From the NCBI GenBank assembly GCA_020216785.1, contig JAIWNO010000101.1, forward strand, positions 1-10,000: DNA of 10,000 bases. Reading direction: 5' to 3'. Below the pieces are notes generated by a model. It was given only the letters and a program-made list of their open reading frames with translations, ran no database searches and was not told the DNA's origin. The position numbers were made by a program, and so were the translations under genes. Positions 1 to 6,583 of the stretch are shown here, piece after piece; the first letter of the stretch is position 1; each line of letters opens with the position of its first letter. This stretch comes from Desulfomonile sp. GTDB lineage: Bacteria; Desulfobacterota; Desulfomonilia; Desulfomonilales; Desulfomonilaceae.

Positions 1-2
1 TC

Positions 3-152
3 GGGCTCAACACCCTGTACGGCCTGGGTCATGATTACGATCCGGAGTACGTGCGCAAGATCTCAGCGGTCACCGCTCAGCAAGTTCATGAGGTAGCGAA
101 AAAATACCTGAACCCCGACAAAGCGACAGTGGTGAAGATCATGCCGGAGTGA
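3..152 (+). CDS. C-terminal fragment of an M16 (insulinase/PqqL-type) zinc peptidase family protein
   Basis: This open frame enters from the left edge and stops with TGA at 150-152, leaving 49 residues. The fragment has a helical stretch (EYVRKISAVTAQQVHEVAKK) and ends in YLNPDKATVVKIMPE. That ending is very typical of the last strand and helix of M16-family peptidases, where a 'V(T)xxDVxxVAKKYLxPDK' segment precedes a short hydrophobic strand. M16 proteins are two-lobed zinc peptidases or their inactive partners and are often periplasmic in Gram-negative bacteria. The catalytic HxxEH motif would lie in the N-terminal lobe outside the window, so whether this is an active or inactive lobe cannot be seen. 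The neighbour downstream is convergent, so nothing else in the window is co-transcribed with it. The family call rests on a short C-terminal signature only. Confidence 0.7.
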   Translation, partial: GLNTLYGLGHDYDPEYVRKISAVTAQQVHEVAKKYLNPDKATVVKIMPE

Positions 153-188
153 CGAGACCAGAGCACCTACGAGATCGATCCGTAGATA

Positions 189-199
189 GCCTGTCCCCA
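189..199 (-). repeat. Short copy of a TGGGGACAGGC element (inverted relative to the one at 8782)
   Basis: The plus strand reads GCCTGTCCCCA, the exact reverse complement of TGGGGACAGGC at 8782-8792. Both copies are in non-coding DNA. The word resembles a short dispersed element that I recall as common in intergenic regions of deltaproteobacterial genomes, sometimes near REP-type sequences. An 11-base match alone is weak evidence. Confidence 0.3.
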
Positions 200-260
200 A
201 GCATTCTAGGTCAGGTAAGGTATTGACCGACGCAATATGCTTTGCAAGAGGCGAACTAAT

Positions 261-280
261 GGCCGGCAGAGACCCCGGCC
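261..280. terminator. GC-rich hairpin between convergent genes, possible weak bidirectional terminator
   Basis: GGCCGG (261-266) and CCGGCC (275-280) form a perfect 6-bp stem with an 8-base loop. It lies between the stop of the M16 fragment and the stop of the convergent PilZ gene, which is where a shared terminator would be expected. No T-run follows on either strand, so intrinsic termination is not well supported. Confidence 0.3.
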
Positions 281-301
281 CCACTGATTATCCAAGACCA
301 T

Positions 302-895
302 TCACAGAGAGCTGTCTGAAGGCGAGGAGGACTGTCGGAAACGATAAAGACCCAACGTGTCAGCCTCTGCACCAAGCCCTTCTAACGCACGCCGCACCGC
401 AGCCCAGCTTGTCTCGTTCACCACTACCACATAGAACCCGCTGGCAGGTCCCTGGTTCCCCGTCTTAGCAGCGATCCACTTGCAGCGTGCCTGGATAGTG
501 ATCGGTCTGGCTCGAGGAGCGGAGTTGGTGGGAATCGCAAGGTTCATGAGACTGTCGAGCGTAGCGTGGAGGCCCTTCACGCCTATGCCGTACTCGGAGA
601 AGTTGAGTATCACACCACGATTGCTGGGTGTCGAGGCTTCATAGATCGGGGGCGGGACAGTCAGTGTGGTGCGGGGGTAAAGGCGAATTCTCAGCGGGAC
701 CGAAAGGTTGTGAAAGATTTGCCAGGACTCGAAGTCCATCGGGCTGATCAGCCGCATGTCGAGAATTGCCCGAAAGACGTGGCGCAACTGAGAAGGAGTG
801 AGGCGATACTTCTCGATCAACTCCGCGTCAGTTAAACCGGCGAAGAAGTCCTTAACGAATTCAGCCGGGCTGATAGTCCGCTTGCGTTGGTGCAT
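302..895 (-). CDS. PilZ domain protein with a small N-terminal helical domain (c-di-GMP receptor)
   Basis: The protein (197 aa from the chosen start) is a predicted cytoplasmic c-di-GMP receptor. Residues 13-50 form a short helical module (FVKDFFAGLTDAELIEKY...LRHVFRAILD) of the kind found in front of PilZ domains in deltaproteobacteria. Its fold looks helix-turn-helix-like, but I cannot assign DNA binding. The PilZ domain spans about 68-170 and keeps both ligand motifs: RxxxR (R71-L-Y-P-R75) and [D/N]xSxxG (N98-F-S-E-Y-G103). It should therefore bind c-di-GMP. Start choice: the frame opens at a GTG at 916, and there are tandem ATGs at 898 and 895. The second ATG (895) has GGTGGAG upstream with GGAG spaced 5 bases, while the other candidates lack usable spacing. 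The gene follows the methyltransferase on the same strand after about 177 bases and may have its own promoter. The output target is unknown. Confidence 0.8.
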   Translation of the reverse strand: MHQRKRTISPAEFVKDFFAGLTDAELIEKYRLTPSQLRHVFRAILDMRLISPMDFESWQIFHNLSVPLRIRLYPRTTLTVPPPIYEASTPSNRGVILNFSEYGIGVKGLHATLDSLMNLAIPTNSAPRARPITIQARCKWIAAKTGNQGPASGFYVVVVNETSWAAVRRALEGLGAEADTLGLYRFRQSSSPSDSSL

Positions 896-914
896 CATCA
901 CTCCACCCGCGGGC

Positions 915-944
915 ACATTACGCGAATGTGCATATCATCGTCAA
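915..944 (-). promoter_or_regulatory. Candidate sigma-70 promoter of the PilZ gene
   Basis: On the minus strand TTGACG (939-944) is followed after 18 bases by TAATGT (915-920). The -35 box matches 5 of 6 consensus bases and the -10 box only about 3. It would give a short leader and fits translation from the ATG at 895 rather than the upstream GTG, which lies inside the -10 box. Confidence 0.3.
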
Positions 945-1072
945 TGGAAATCGCGGCAGGGCTGCAAACATCCGGTGACCTCAGTTCACTTCACTCACAA
1001 CGGGAGGAGTCTCTTGACCGCGGACGCTTCCGAAAATGCCTTTGCACTTAAGTGTGGGTATGTGTGCAACGC

Positions 1073-1645
1073 TTAAATCGAGTCTCGTTGCCCTTTTACA
1101 TTCACTGCCAGCAGCGCGGAGCGGCTGCCTCGGATCATTGGCCTTGACAGCGCAGCAAACCCCGCCCATTCCGCGTCCGTAACAATTGCAGCAAAATCGC
1201 TCTCGGAGACATGATATTTCGGTTCAACAAGGAGCAATGTCGCCGCAGGCTTCAACGCGGAACGGATCTGCTGAAAGAAGACACCGACATGCGGTGCCTC
1301 ATGGGCCGTGGCGAAGACAAGGGAGAAGTCGGCGGGAAACGGGGCTTCCAGCTTGTCCGGCTCGCACAGGACGGTGTGCACGCGATCTTCCAGTCCGGCT
1401 CGGCGGGCGCGAGTCCGCACTCCTCTCAGCATTCTCTCCTGGATATCGACGGCGATCACGCGGCCTTCAGGACCAACGAGCCGCGCCAAAGGAATTGTGA
1501 AGAAACCCATACCGCTGCCCACTTCGAGCACCGTCATTCCAGTCTTGACGTATGGTGAAAGGATCTTCATAGGATTCTGAAAAAGCTTGCGAATCGGGTT
1601 GGCGAGCAAGTATCCGATCCACCAGGGGCATACGTGTTGTTCCAC
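1073..1645 (-). CDS. Class I SAM-dependent methyltransferase (Methyltransf_11/UbiE-like)
   Basis: The protein is 190 aa and soluble. SAM-binding motif I is clear (VLEVGSGMGFFTIPLA, about residues 39-54). It is followed by the acidic residue ending strand 2 (IAVD, D67), which normally contacts the ribose hydroxyls. A later strand LLLVEPKYHV fits the usual beta-5 region. The N-terminal stretch HVCPWWIGYLLANPIRKL is characteristic of a small subfamily I associate with deltaproteobacteria, whose substrate I do not know. The length (about 190 aa) is normal for a minimal Rossmann methyltransferase without a substrate-recognition domain. The start is a GTG with GGAG 8 bases upstream, and no in-frame ATG is nearby. 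It begins 68 bases after the stop of the Lon-like protease gene on the same strand, so the two may be co-transcribed. Methylation of a small molecule, quinone, metal or protein cannot be told apart here. Confidence 0.85.
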   Translation of the reverse strand: MEQHVCPWWIGYLLANPIRKLFQNPMKILSPYVKTGMTVLEVGSGMGFFTIPLARLVGPEGRVIAVDIQERMLRGVRTRARRAGLEDRVHTVLCEPDKLEAPFPADFSLVFATAHEAPHVGVFFQQIRSALKPAATLLLVEPKYHVSESDFAAIVTDAEWAGFAALSRPMIRGSRSALLAVNVKGQRDSI

Positions 1646-1713
1646 TGAGGTTTCTCCGCTGTGCGCACTTCATGGCGCCCGAAGGACTAACGTGTGATCG
1701 GTCCGAGTGAACA

Positions 1714-4700
1714 TCAGCTCTCGACCATACGCCCTTCCACTTCAACAAGCCAATTGCTCAGCGCGGTCGCGAGGATCTTCTCCGCGCGCTTTACGTCAAG
1801 TCGATACTTCTCCGGAATAAACGAGAGGTCTACTATATAAACATCGTCCTCGCACGTGAGAAAGGGCACTTTGGACAACGTCTCGCGATCGAGCTGCATC
1901 AGGTAACAATAGACGCGGTTGAGTACGGACTTGCATGACTTGATTTTCACTCCCTGAGAGGCGTAATTGTTCGCGAAGAGGCGGAATTCCGCATGGAGAG
2001 GCTCCCGCGCAAGTTCCTTGATCTGGTCGAGATTCTGCCTGAGAGAAAAGAACGGCGCCACCATCGCCAGGCGTGCAATGCTCTTCAGGCCGCCGGGGAC
2101 CGACTCGTCGATCTTGTGGACCACCGACGAGAGGTCGTCATTTGACGCGTCAAAGTCGTGGAGCCGACCAATGGCATGAAGCTCTGGGAGCTTGCGCTTC
2201 ACCGCGTCCCGCGCCTCGGGCCGCACCAGCAGCACATTGCCGTGGCCAGTCGGAAACGGACCGTCAACTTCGTCCACGTCCAGCTCCTTCGGGTCTTTTA
2301 TATAGAGGGCGCATAAACATTGATCTTTGGACAACGAGTTCCGTCTGAGAAATTCGGCCACGGTTCGAGCCGACTCGGTAAAAGCCGTCTCGAGGCGCGT
2401 CAAATCCTTTTCCACGATGAATGCCACGTCCACCGCCTCCAGTATGTGGTCCACCGCCACAACTTGAAGGGTGTGCCGCCGGTAATCGAAGGCTGGGTGA
2501 GGCCCCTTCCACTCACGATACGTGAGCACCTGCAGCTCGTCTTTGAGGGCTTCGGACAGGCGCTCGATTCCTTCGTCACCGTAAAGATTTTCCGTGGGGA
2601 TGATCACCGTCTTACAGCCTGCGTCACAGGCGGTTTCGAGCTTGACGTCGAGCGAGCCGATAATCGTAATCCGGCCCTGGGTGTCGATTTCGCCTGTCAT
2701 GGCCACGTCCCGGCGGATCGGCCGCCCGGACAGGGACGAAGCGAGCGCCAAGGCAATGGGACCGCCCGCGGACGGGCCATCTTTGGGAGTGGAACCGCCC
2801 ATAAAGTGGAGGTGAATCGGTACGGATACCCTGTCCATGCAAATGCCCAGCGGTCCTGAGCAATGCAGTATTGCCGTGGTGGCAACCCTGCGGCTTTCAT
2901 CCATAATCTTCTGGATGTTCCCTGTGGCGTGGACCATGCTCAGATACCCGCGGGTCCCTTCACCATCGCCGTGGATGCGGATCGGAGTGGCCTGGATTGG
3001 AATTACCGACCCGATGCCGAGTTCCACGTTTACTCCAAGTCCAAGCATTTCACCCACTCGATCCTCATCATTGATGGGGCGGGGTGGTCGCGGTGCTTCG
3101 AGGTATTGCTTAATAGTGGCCCGGGTGATGATGACGCTCTCTTTTTCGCGGCTAAGGATTTCTTTCCGCGACAACCGCAGGAAGAGCGTTCGGATGATCC
3201 GTTCCAATTCCCGAACTCCTGCCTCGTACGTGTAGGTGCGGACCAGGAACCGCAGCAGTTCGTCCTCGGTTTCCGGGTCGAAACGGACCTCTTCCTCGCC
3301 GATCTGATACCTGCTTCGGACGCGCTTAATGAGGTGTTCCTTCGCGATGGCCACTTTTTCGTCAACGCTGTACCGATCAAGCTGCACAACTTCGCAGCGG
3401 TTAATCACCGGAGGAGGGACTGTTTCCAGGGTGTTTGCGGTAAGGACAAAATGGCAATTGGAAAGGTCAATGTCCACAGTGGTCTCAGTGTATTTGTCGT
3501 GGAAAAGGTGGTTCTGTTCGGGGTCCAAGATCTCCAAGAGGGTCGCAACAGCGAACTTCTCCATCTTGTCTGCTTCGTCCATGATAAACATTCCGTTCAT
3601 AGCGCCCATCTTGATGAGGCCCTGCACGATTGCGCCGGGCTTGGAGCCCTCATAGGTGAAGCCGTGCCCCTTGAGGTCCGCTTCGTCCCTCATGCCCCCA
3701 AGCGAAACCTTGTGGAACGGTATCCCGAGATTGTTCGCGATAGAAATGGCAAGCGACGTCTTACCAACGCCGGGAGGACCCACAAAAAGGAACGCGCTTC
3801 CGGTCCCGTGCCAAGCTGCGAGATCACGAGTGTCGATTTTTTGATAGCGCCACACCAGATTGGCGAAGAAGTCGCACAGAAGCTCCTTCGGCTTCTGGAG
3901 GCCATAGTGACTGATGTTGAGACCGCGTTCGAATTCCTCCGGAAGGACGGAGATCTTGTGGATCACTCCCCAAGGGATCGCTAGAAGTGTCTCTATAAGT
4001 TCGCTGTACTTGGAGCCGCTGTGGCCGACTGCGTTGAGTTTGTTCTTGTCAATTACCTCGATAACCTGCCGGGGAACCGCGGGATCATTGCGTGCCTCCT
4101 CGATGCGATCATTAAGGCTCTTAACCACGGGTGCCGTAACTTCCTTGGGAGCAGGCTTCGGTGGAGTCGGCGCGGTAGAGGGAGGGAGCAACATCGCCCG
4201 AGAAAGCCCCCGGAGGGCATCCTTGAAGACCTGAAAGACCTCCCCGGCGCTCTTGTCGTGGACCGCTGCCTCGGGCAAGTCAAGTTCCTGGAACAGGAAT
4301 ACAAGTCCCCAGCTCTCTTTAAATGAGTTGAACACTTCCTCGCCGTGCTTCTCGTTCGATGCGACCAGGAGTGCAAAGAGCCGCAGCAATGTGCGCAGGA
4401 ACCCTGTTCGTTTCAGCAGGGAATACGACGTGTCGCGACTGCGGCGATAGCACACCCCGAGAACCTTGGTCGCAAGTTCCAAATCAAGGTGGGGGACGAC
4501 TTGGTCGAGCAGCGAGTCGGGACAGTCCGCCAGCGCTGTCGAGTAACCTCCAACCATTTCGCTGATGATTTCATCTGACGGAAGCTCTTGCTCCGCTCGG
4601 TCGAAAAGATGCAGATATTGCCGTCCTTTGATGCCGTTCATTTCATCCGCGAGAGCATTGCGCAACGCTCTGTAGAAGGTCGGATCCATCGTGCGCCTAT

Positions 4701-5157
4701 TCATGGCGAACTCGGCATCCGCCTGAATGATCTCTCGCTCCGTGTGCTCCGGGTAGAGCAAGTGCTCCAGCTCGTGGCGCAACATGAATTCAGAGAAGGC
4801 AAGCATCTTGCGCTCTTCGGCATTGCCTCCGCCAAGCGTGGCTTCGGGGTCTTGAGGCATGACAAAAGCAAGGTAGTCGAAAATCCGCTCGTGGATTCTT
4901 ATAGAGAACACTTGGTCCGTGCGTGTCACAACACTAACCAGCCGCACGCGGTTGCTTTCGTCTTCAAGACGCGCGACGGCGAGCCGGTCGAGGGCGCGGT
5001 TCGAGACTATCGGGTCAGTGCCGCGGTACTTACGGAAATAAGGAATTACTCGCTTGCCTGCGACCACTTTAAGGATGCGGGCGATCCGCGCCTCCTCTTC
5101 CTTTGTGGGGAGAGGAAGTCCGTCGAGGAACGTGTGATCGAATTCAACGGGGAACAT
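1714..5157 (-). CDS. Lon-related AAA+ serine protease with an N-terminal HExxH region and a long C-terminal extension
   Basis: This 1147-aa protein is an ATP-dependent protease related to Lon (usual length about 800 aa). Residues 1-320 do not resemble the Lon substrate-binding domain. They contain R-HELEH (H128, E129, H132) followed by an acidic QADAEF segment (D147/E149), a pattern seen in zinc peptidases. A Pro-rich linker (about 325-345) leads to the Lon-type helical region (about 349-398, ending in LLAIPWG). The AAA+ module has Walker A GPPGVGKT (460-467), Walker B FIMDEAD (D527/E528), sensor-1 N575, arginine finger R587 and the sensor-2 segment EAGVRELER (R649). The S16 domain has the catalytic dyad Ser796 (PKDGPSAG) and Lys839 (GSLDVKLETA). 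Their 43-residue spacing equals that in E. coli Lon (S679/K722). About 230 residues follow the protease domain (920-1147) without a recognised family. The ATG has AGGAG at ideal spacing. Inference: a soluble cytoplasmic hexamer that unfolds and degrades selected proteins. Metalloprotease activity is only suggested by the motif. Confidence 0.88.
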   Translation of the reverse strand: MFPVEFDHTFLDGLPLPTKEEEARIARILKVVAGKRVIPYFRKYRGTDPIVSNRALDRLAVARLEDESNRVRLVSVVTRTDQVFSIRIHERIFDYLAFVMPQDPEATLGGGNAEERKMLAFSEFMLRHELEHLLYPEHTEREIIQADAEFAMNRRTMDPTFYRALRNALADEMNGIKGRQYLHLFDRAEQELPSDEIISEMVGGYSTALADCPDSLLDQVVPHLDLELATKVLGVCYRRSRDTSYSLLKRTGFLRTLLRLFALLVASNEKHGEEVFNSFKESWGLVFLFQELDLPEAAVHDKSAGEVFQVFKDALRGLSRAMLLPPSTAPTPPKPAPKEVTAPVVKSLNDRIEEARNDPAVPRQVIEVIDKNKLNAVGHSGSKYSELIETLLAIPWGVIHKISVLPEEFERGLNISHYGLQKPKELLCDFFANLVWRYQKIDTRDLAAWHGTGSAFLFVGPPGVGKTSLAISIANNLGIPFHKVSLGGMRDEADLKGHGFTYEGSKPGAIVQGLIKMGAMNGMFIMDEADKMEKFAVATLLEILDPEQNHLFHDKYTETTVDIDLSNCHFVLTANTLETVPPPVINRCEVVQLDRYSVDEKVAIAKEHLIKRVRSRYQIGEEEVRFDPETEDELLRFLVRTYTYEAGVRELERIIRTLFLRLSRKEILSREKESVIITRATIKQYLEAPRPPRPINDEDRVGEMLGLGVNVELGIGSVIPIQATPIRIHGDGEGTRGYLSMVHATGNIQKIMDESRRVATTAILHCSGPLGICMDRVSVPIHLHFMGGSTPKDGPSAGGPIALALASSLSGRPIRRDVAMTGEIDTQGRITIIGSLDVKLETACDAGCKTVIIPTENLYGDEGIERLSEALKDELQVLTYREWKGPHPAFDYRRHTLQVVAVDHILEAVDVAFIVEKDLTRLETAFTESARTVAEFLRRNSLSKDQCLCALYIKDPKELDVDEVDGPFPTGHGNVLLVRPEARDAVKRKLPELHAIGRLHDFDASNDDLSSVVHKIDESVPGGLKSIARLAMVAPFFSLRQNLDQIKELAREPLHAEFRLFANNYASQGVKIKSCKSVLNRVYCYLMQLDRETLSKVPFLTCEDDVYIVDLSFIPEKYRLDVKRAEKILATALSNWLVEVEGRMVES

Positions 5158-5496
5158 ACGAACTCTCCTAGTCCGCCGGGTGTGGGATCGCGTTGCGGCG
5201 CTTATTACATTTTAGATCGTTTCAGCTCCGGACGATAACGTTTTCCTCTAAATGGTCCGGCGTCTGATGGAGCGAACATGCCCATTCCCGATATCCTGCC
5301 GTGCAATTTGGGCCTCTCCGGTTCGCGGGATGAGCCGATCAATGTCCAAAGGAACAGAGAAATTCAATATGCGCTCAATGATCAACGGAATGTCGGTTCC
5401 AGCTCGCGACCTCACGGATTTGCATGACCGTGGAGGGCACTGGGGGTGGGATCGAAATTCGCAGCATGGGGAAAAGTGCGGCAAGGCAAATTGACA
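5158..5496. other. Gene-free stretch upstream of the Lon-like gene
   Basis: I see no convincing gene in these 339 bases. Short open frames exist on both strands, but none has a good ribosome-binding site or a recognisable product. The part next to the Lon-like gene probably holds its promoter: TAAAAT (5209-5214, minus strand) matches 5 of 6 bases of a -10 box, but no good -35 box lies 16-18 bases upstream. A perfect 6-bp inverted repeat, CCGGAC (5228-5233) and GTCCGG (5255-5260), brackets the place where a -35 box would lie and could be an operator. I see no CIRCE element and no clear heat-shock sigma-32 promoter. Confidence 0.35.
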
Positions 5497-5534
5497 ATAA
5501 AAAAACCGCCCGAGTCGATACGGCAACTAGGCGG
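5497..5534 (-). terminator. Rho-independent terminator of the tRNA-Thr transcript
   Basis: On the minus strand CCGCC (5530-5534) pairs with GGCGG (5506-5510), and a run of seven T (5499-5505) follows at once. The loop is long (19 bases) and may fold further. It starts 17 bases beyond the tRNA 3' end. It probably also stops any transcription reading through from the protease gene upstream. Confidence 0.75.
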
Positions 5535-5551
5535 AATGCTTACCGAATTCC

Positions 5552-5627
5552 TGGAGCCGGGGATGGGAGTCGAACCCACGACCTGGTGATTACGAATCAC
5601 CTGCTCTGGCCTCTGAGCTACCCCGGC
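5552..5627 (-). tRNA. tRNA-Thr (anticodon CGT)
   Basis: The 76-base sequence folds into a complete cloverleaf. The 7-bp acceptor stem GCCGGGG/CCCCGGC is perfect. The D arm contains AGCTCAGAGG. The anticodon arm is GGTGA-TTCGTAA-TCACC, which puts CGT at positions 34-36, reading the Thr codon ACG. The T arm carries GTTCGA, and the 3' CCA is encoded. G1-C72 and C2-G71, known identity pairs for threonyl-tRNA synthetase in E. coli, are present. The discriminator base is T, less usual for bacterial tRNA-Thr. It has its own promoter and terminator. I saw no duplicated 3' end nearby that would mark an integrated element. Confidence 0.96.
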
Positions 5628-5654
5628 GCACAATAAGGTATCCAGGATGCCGAA

Positions 5655-5684
5655 AGCATAGATCAATTCCGGGCCGCATGTCAA
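5655..5684 (-). promoter_or_regulatory. Sigma-70 promoter of tRNA-Thr
   Basis: On the minus strand a perfect TTGACA (5679-5684) is followed after 18 bases by TATGCT (5655-5660, 4 of 6 matches). The predicted start lies about 20 bases before the first tRNA base, leaving a short leader for RNase P to remove. The -35 box begins just after the stop codon of the M50 protease gene. Confidence 0.65.
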
Positions 5685-5686
5685 TG

Positions 5687-6571
5687 CTATTCCGGCAGCC
5701 CGATGGGCACTGGAATGAAGGTGACGATGAAGAGCACAACTGCGACCCAGCCGAGGATTCTCGCGCCGCGAGTAGGCGGAGACTCGGGGTCGATAGGGGG
5801 CGGATGGCGCAGTCCGAGCACCAGCACAAGCAGGGCAAACATCAGCCATCCCGGCCACAGTATCGCAAGAGGCAATAGAAGCAGGAATGCGACGAAAGAC
5901 ACCACTCGCGCCGCTTTCGAGCCAAAAAGTCCGTACACCACATGTCCGCCATCCAGCTGCCCGATAGGCAGCAGGTTCATTGCGGTAACGAACAACCCGA
6001 ACCACGCAGCCATAGCCGTCGGATGCAGCAGTACCGTCGCACTGGAGGAGAAGTCACCGTATACCGCAAGACAAAGCAGCTCGAGGATGATCGACGACCC
6101 GAATGAGAAGCCTTGCGTCGGTACCAACTGAGGGCGGAAATCCGACAGCACCAGCCCCACCACCAGCACCGGAATCGCGACGATGCTCCCTGCAACGGGT
6201 CCCGAGGCCCCCACTTCTACCAAGGCTGAACGGTTGAATATTGGCGACCTGATCTTGATGAACGCGCCGAAGGTCCCAAGCGGCGGCGGGGCGGGGATGA
6301 AATACGGAGGCGTAACGTCCATGTAACGCCTTCGCCCGGTAAGGTAATGTCCCATTTCGTGCACCATCAGGATGCTCATAAGGGGAACGGAGAAGACCCA
6401 TCCTCTAAGGAAAAAGCTCAGCCTGAACCACTCGTCGTACTTCTCGTTTGCGTAGAACGCTCCGACAACGGTTGTTGTGATGGATGTTGCGATGAAAAGC
6501 AGGATGTTGACTGTCCAGCGTCGGTTCCTGATGATTTGCCTCCTGAGTTGCGTCCGAAACCTATCGAGCAT
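5687..6571 (-). CDS. Site-2 protease family (M50) intramembrane zinc metalloprotease
   Basis: The 294-aa protein is a multi-pass inner-membrane protein of the site-2 protease superfamily, which cuts substrates within or near the membrane. The zinc motif HEMGH (residues 71-75) sits in a hydrophobic segment. The third ligand motif is present near the C-terminus in NLLPIGQLDGGH (D207). Hydrophobic segments lie near 20-40, 58-77, 123-143, 158-173, 185-205, 220-255 and 270-290. A Pro-rich segment with PPYFIPAPPPLGTFGAFI (about 88-105) follows the first motif, as in the EGY/FtsH-independent and plant-like S2P branch rather than RseP. No PDZ domain is present, so it is not an RseP orthologue. It starts 12 bases after the stop of the secretion ATPase gene and has only a poor Shine-Dalgarno sequence, so translational coupling to that gene is likely. 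The substrate is unknown. Confidence 0.92.
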   Translation of the reverse strand: MLDRFRTQLRRQIIRNRRWTVNILLFIATSITTTVVGAFYANEKYDEWFRLSFFLRGWVFSVPLMSILMVHEMGHYLTGRRRYMDVTPPYFIPAPPPLGTFGAFIKIRSPIFNRSALVEVGASGPVAGSIVAIPVLVVGLVLSDFRPQLVPTQGFSFGSSIILELLCLAVYGDFSSSATVLLHPTAMAAWFGLFVTAMNLLPIGQLDGGHVVYGLFGSKAARVVSFVAFLLLLPLAILWPGWLMFALLVLVLGLRHPPPIDPESPPTRGARILGWVAVVLFIVTFIPVPIGLPE

Positions 6572-6583
6572 ATTGGCGTTGCT

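Noticed and set aside
1042..1069. Inverted repeat TTGCAC...GTGCAA just past the methyltransferase stop, with a palindrome CACTTAAGTG inside it
   Set aside because: The stem is only 6 bp with a long loop and no T-run follows, so a terminator is not supported.
2863..3984. A 373-codon open frame on the plus strand
   Set aside because: It lies wholly antisense to the AAA+ and S16 core of the Lon-like gene, whose motifs are unmistakable. Its product has low-complexity His/Val/Asp-rich composition and no recognisable domain.
5248..5526. A 92-codon open frame on the minus strand, with a protein-like stretch IPLIIERILNFSVPLDIDRL
   Set aside because: Its TTG start lies inside the tRNA terminator hairpin, there is no ribosome-binding site, and no family is recognised. 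A decayed gene remnant cannot be excluded.
5552..5627. tRNA-Thr as an attachment site for an integrated element
   Set aside because: No integrase gene and no second copy of the tRNA 3' end is visible in the window.
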